From: Chara braunii
Taxonomy: Eukaryota > Streptophyta > Charophyceae > Charales > Characeae
DNA: 29,477 nucleotides
Assembly: GCA_003427395.1 (NCBI GenBank)
Contig: BFEA01000106.1
Location: 471,283 to 500,759 of the forward strand
Direction of reading: 5' to 3'
In this document: positions 25,761-29,477 of the stretch, piece after piece
How the letters are laid out: each line of letters opens with the position of its first letter
How positions within the stretch are numbered: the stretch's first letter is position 1
Translations under genes and position numbers: made by a program
Notes under the pieces: generated by a model
The model's input: only the letters and a program-made list of their open reading frames with translations
Databases searched by the model: none
What the model was told of the DNA's origin: nothing

Positions 25761-26931
25761 ATGACGCCTCAGCAGATAGCATTCATGCTTCTTGCGACAA
25801 TTCGTTGGGTGAGGGTGAGGGAGCAGATGACCGTCATATGTGGCATTTTGTTTATGCAATGCTTAGCGGAGGACGGCCACGCCATTCTTGGCCTGCCACT
25901 ATTGCCATACCGTCGACGCCGACGGTTCTGCGTGAGAAACAGAGTCGGCGGCACGTGGGAAGAGTTGAACATGTTGGGTCCGGAGCACGATAAGAAGTTC
26001 AAAGAGTACATACGCTTGACGAGGCCCATCTTCCCCTCATTGTCCATTGAACCTCTCCTCGAATCTAGAGGGTTGAACACTTCGTGGAGGAAAGTTTTGC
26101 CATCGTCTTTTAAGTTCACGTTCACCCTTTACCGGTGGGCGACACGTGGATATTACCGGCAATGCGGCAATGACTTTGAGATAGGACTTCATAGTGTTGT
26201 TAGATGTACAGATGGCGTATCCACAACCTTGCTTGCCAAGTACAGGGACACGATCAGGTGGTCTGACGGGGCCTGATTGCAGATCACTCTTGACTACTTC
26301 AAGGGCAAACTTTAAGACTTCTCAGGGTGCTTCGGGGTTATAGACTCCACACATGTGTACCTGGACAAGCCACGTGGTCGAGGAGCTAGAGGCGTACTAC
26401 AACAGGAACAGCCAGTACTCCATTGTAGCCCAAGTCGTCTGTGATGAAAACCTTCGCATATTGTACGTGTGGGGGGGGGGGCCAGGTTTTGTTCATGATT
26501 CTCGTGTGTTTCAAGTCTTTGATTTGTACTCACGCGCGGAGGAGGGAAGGGGACCTTTCACGAGGAGGACGAACGTGCTCCATGACGGAACTTTTCTGGG
26601 ACGGTACTTGATGGGAGACGCAGGGTATCCGGTTGTTCCATGGTTGATTACTCCATTCCCTACAGTGAATAGAACTGCCGACCAGACAACTTTCAACAGC
26701 AAGTTCCCAGCATTGCGTAGGGTCATTGAACGGTGCTTCGGTTGGCTGAAGGAAATGGAGGTGCTTTGGTCACAAACATTTTGCGAACATGCAGAATGTT
26801 TGCATATAGTTCCTCACATGTTGTATTCTCCACAACATCATAATCGACGAGGGGATTCTTATCGACGAGGAGCTGATGAAGACGATGAAAGTGATGACGA
26901 CGAGGAGGACGAAGACGAAAGCGGTGGTTAA
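25761..26931 (+). pseudogene. PIF/Harbinger-type transposase (DDE_Tnp_4), broken
   Basis: The ATG at 25761 starts MTPQQIAFMLLATIRW. The N-terminal part includes the helix-turn-helix-like region FKEYIRLTRPIF, FTLYRWATRGYYRQCGNDFE and IGLHSVVRC seen in HARBI1-like transposases, which cut and paste PIF/Harbinger DNA. In-frame stops lie at 26274 (TGA) and 26313 (TAA). In the same frame VIDSTH (GAC at 26343) supplies the first catalytic Asp. One frame change later come YYNRNSQYSIVAQVVCDE, GPGFVHDSRVF (second Asp), MGDAGYPVVPWLITPFP and RRVIERCFGWLKEM (Glu). An acidic tail of Asp/Glu ends at TAA 26929-26931. The full DDE set is encoded, but two stops and a frameshift make it inactive; the companion Myb-like ORF was not found. 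Confidence 0.85.
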
Positions 26932-27269
26932 GATGATGGGGTTGGTGGAGACTTCGATGACCAGGAAGCGGAATTACGTTGCGAAAGCTTTGTCATCTAT
27001 GCGAGCCATCGTCAGCGGCACCGTGTCGCCGAGCTTTTGAGGGAGGCCATCCGTGCGCATTCCATCCACTTGGATTGAGTTTTTCGTTAGGGTTGCTTGC
27101 TGTGCCGTTTCGCGGGGATGCGTTTGTTTTCTTCATTCGGACCACCGTCATTTTTCTTTTATTATTATTATTTTTTTTAATCTTTTTTTTTTTCGTTCAA
27201 CCGGTTTTTTGAATTGGGTCATTACACTGTGGACTGGTGCGTTGGTGCGGTCCAGAGACATGCATTGAA

Positions 27270-27273
<4 letters not shown>
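26932..27273. other. No gene recognised
   Basis: 3' flank of the transposase with T-rich stretches at 27150-27195. Confidence 0.4.

Positions 27274-27339
<66 letters not shown>
27274..27339. repeat. (AG)33 microsatellite
   Basis: Perfect dinucleotide run on the plus strand. Confidence 0.97.
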
Positions 27340-27345
<6 letters not shown>

Positions 27346-27856
27346 AAAAAAGAGGGAGAAAGTTATGGACAGGTGGGTGACGTTACGATTGACATGTGCC
27401 TTATTTGCAATGCAACTTCCATCGTTGTTTCGTCTTGTAACGTTCCTGAGTCTGTGCTGGTTATGGCAATCAATGTTGCTCTTTTTATTTTATTTTTGTT
27501 TACAAATGCTCAAGTTTATTTGTGGGGAGCAACACGTACTAAGAACCGGGCACAGCGTCCTATATGAAATTATACAAGTGATTTGGAATATTAAAGGCAT
27601 TACTTATCTTTGGCTAAGAACAAACTGAGAACTATTAAAGAAGTTCAATAAATTTTATGAAAGACATAGATAACTGCTGACATGTTGTTAGGCTACTCAA
27701 GCATCAATTAACTTTTTTGGTAACTTGTGGTTTAATAATTCCACGACGAGAATCTTGTAAGCCTTGAAGAAAAGACGACCACAATTTTGCACAACTGGAA
27801 GAAACGATGAACACAAATTACGAATATTCCAAAAATATACACATCCTTCAAAAGTT
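27340..27856. other. No gene recognised
   Basis: AT-rich sequence. The plus frame 27365-27628 is Leu/Phe-rich and has no recognisable domain. Confidence 0.4.
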
Positions 27857-28418
27857 TCAACTAGCCTGGCCAGTCACCTGTATGAATAGCCGACCTACAG
27901 TGCCCAACTTGTAATTGGAGTTCCTCCCTGCAATACCCATCTCACTAACCATGACCTTGATGACCACATTTTTGTCCCGCTAGTCAATCGACGATACGCT
28001 CATTGAGCCAGTTACCCGAATCACGAGTTGTGTACGACCCGTTCTCTTTTGTTATACCGATGCCAAACGCATCTTCGAAGTCGTAATGAATGGACATCAA
28101 CTGGTGTGCAAAAAGGTTTTGCCAAACCTGTTTTTTTGCCACTATAGCGGTCAACACTATAACGGCTTTACCCTTCGTTGACCCCCATCACACACCCTTG
28201 AAGTACGATTCGATACAGATGGCTTTCATACCTACGCAAACGTGCAAGTGTCGTTATTCTTCACGATGAACGTCAAGCATGGCGACGACCCGCTCCTCCT
28301 CCACCAGGCAGACGTACCATGTCTGCATCCCTTCAACCTGTTCGGGCTTCAACCCTCTCGACAAACAATCTGTGTTGGAAATCAGGCAATATGACAACAT
28401 GTAAAGACCTGCCTTCAT
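27857..28418 (-). pseudogene. Unrecognised coding remnant
   Basis: On the minus strand one frame gives protein-like sequence through two stops. From ATG at 28418 it encodes 54 residues (MKAGLYMLSYCLIS; GLKPEQVEGMQTWYVCLVEE; VVAMLDVHREE) to TAA at 28256. It continues through KAICIESYFKG to TGA at 28190. Then 67 codons are open (KGKAVIVLTAIVAKKQVWQN; MSIHYDFEDAFGIGIT; SGNWLNERIVD) to TGA at 27986. One base out of frame it goes on with DKNVVIKVMVSEMGIAGRNS and KLGTVGRLFIQVTGQAS to TGA at 27857. The residue mix is that of a folded protein and not of repeat DNA. I do not recognise the family. It could be an old pseudogene, a mobile-element ORF, or exons whose splice sites I misread. Confidence 0.4.
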
Positions 28419-28804
28419 AATCGTTTGTGTTCATCATTCCCAGTGAGGAAGCCAACTGCTCTTCACGTCTTTTCCTTGCACTGGAACTACGCATGGACAA
28501 GGAGTTGTAAAGTTGGGTAGTGTGTCTTTGTTTGGCAGGCCAAGGGTGTATGTGTAGTTGGCACAGTCGCTGGACTACTGGCTGTCACTTTTGGGCACGC
28601 AGATAGGACTGCACACTACACAAGGGAGGCGGAGAAAAACCGGTGTTCCTTTTTCCTTGGCGTCCGGGTTTGGAAAAAGAAGGACGACATGGTGGGGCCC
28701 GGTTTGCACCATTTCGTGTCTCCACTTCAATGTGGGACGTATGCAGTCGTCGTTCCATGTTGCAGTACACAGTGCCTAGGTTTTGTTGCAAAAGATACAT
28801 CAAC

Positions 28805-28806
<2 letters not shown>
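28419..28806. other. No gene recognised
   Basis: Lies between two coding-like minus-strand pieces. Frames here on both strands have no domain. Confidence 0.35.
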
Positions 28807-28874
<68 letters not shown>

Positions 28875-28904
28875 CGATATATATATATATATATATATAT
28901 ATAT
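28807..28904. repeat. Interrupted (AT)n microsatellite
   Basis: (AT)33 at 28807-28872, then GACG, then (AT)14 at 28877-28904. It can form cruciform or slipped structures. Confidence 0.97.
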
Positions 28905-28949
28905 TTCCTTCAAAAAACAAACATAAGAGAAACTACGAAATAAAATTAT

Positions 28950-29150
28950 CCTCCCCCCCCACCAGTGTCCTCTTCCTGGGTTCCTGTTTGTGTTGTTATG
29001 CCATTCTTGCCAGACCGCACAACGAATACAGTCTTCGAAAGCCACCCATTTCATGTCTGCCATCCAATCCCCCCATTCCTTCATTTTGCGCCAAGTCATG
29101 CCTTGGACTACCGTTTCCACGGGGGGCGCATGGTAGTAGCACCGCACATG
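28950..29150 (-). CDS. Unrecognised tryptophan-rich coding-like segment
   Basis: The minus frame reads RCYYHAPPVETVVQGMTWRK, MKEWGDWMADMKWVAFEDCI and RCAVWQEWHNNTNRNPGRGH. Six tryptophans within about 45 residues and regular charge spacing suggest real coding sequence, perhaps one exon: a pyrimidine-poor but usable acceptor (TTCACAGGTAG) lies just upstream at about 29160-29150. No ATG starts it, and after about 28945 the frame enters AT-repeat sequence. Its relation to the remnant at 27857-28418 on the same strand is unknown. I recognise no family. Confidence 0.25.
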
Positions 29151-29160
29151 CTACCTGTGA

Positions 29161-29433
29161 ACATAATATTAAGATGTTCAATCGACAAAAAAAAATTCTT
29201 TCGATGGAATAAATTTCCATCGTCTTCAGTTGCCTCGGATGTGTGTGAAAAGCACATGTGGAACCTTCAATTCCAAGGCAGGTCAGGTGCCACCCTACTG
29301 GTGTTGTCAATGAAACATGTCCTTACATCTTCAAACTTGGGTAGTCACTTGTATGAACAATCGGGAGGAATACCCAAGTTTTCTATGGACTTCTTCGGAC
29401 TGAATGGACCATCATGCATTCTCCTGCTATGCT

Positions 29434-29434
<1 letters not shown>
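29161..29434. other. No gene recognised
   Basis: Short frames without domains; nothing else seen. Confidence 0.3.

Positions 29435-29477
<43 letters not shown>
29435..29477. repeat. (AC)n microsatellite at window end
   Basis: A dinucleotide run that continues past the right edge. Confidence 0.97.

Overview
The window looks like nuclear DNA from a green plant, most likely a streptophyte alga such as a charophyte. That placement is an inference. It rests on two exons of a plant-type peroxin PEX14, on plant-style chromodomain Ty3/gypsy elements, and on a PIF/Harbinger transposase, all set in repeat-rich DNA with many microsatellites and a run of Ns. Nothing bacterial (operons, ribosome binding sites, CRISPR) is visible.

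Layout. 1-6073 is a decayed Ty3/gypsy element (A, plus strand). It has a leader with seven consecutive hairpins, gag, protease, reverse transcriptase, RNase H, integrase with a chromodomain, and a 3' LTR-like block. 6074-7905 holds the chromodomain stub and LTR-like block of a related element (B). 8078-8253 is a minus-strand tRNA-derived SINE with an 8-bp target duplication. 8668-10899 carries two PEX14 exons on the minus strand: the PEX5-binding domain, and a linker plus membrane segment. A 30-bp minisatellite lies in the intron between them. 11.2-13.2 kb has short repeats and a 138-bp foldback (MITE-like) element. 13.42-13.68 kb is a second SINE running into an assembly gap. 14.88-15.07 kb is dense in TTGAC motifs and has a 26-bp perfect palindrome. 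15320-17760 is a third chromodomain gypsy element (C, minus strand), truncated inside its reverse transcriptase. 18.1 kb has a tandem duplication. 18785-19569 is the 3' end of a LINE whose last codons have been amplified into a 17-copy, 30-bp minisatellite. 19880-20141 has a long inverted repeat and a U6 snRNA pseudogene. 20.57-21.39 kb is a purine-rich satellite with a recurring anchor. 21.7-23.6 kb is low-complexity sequence and microsatellites, with a partial third SINE. 23.90-24.05 kb is a five-copy G-box/ABRE minisatellite. 24.70-25.33 kb is a nested segmental duplication. 25.76-26.93 kb is a broken PIF/Harbinger transposase. 27.86-29.15 kb contains unrecognised coding-like remnants on the minus strand, split by an (AT)n tract, and the window ends in an (AC)n tract.

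The only host gene I can name is PEX14, and only part of it is visible: the coiled-coil and C-terminal half are missing and retroelements occupy the DNA downstream of the membrane-segment exon. Every mobile element with coding sequence carries frameshifts or stop codons. I see no intact operating system. The least explained items are the hairpin-series leader of element A, the unrecognised remnants near 28 kb, and the LINE-derived minisatellite.
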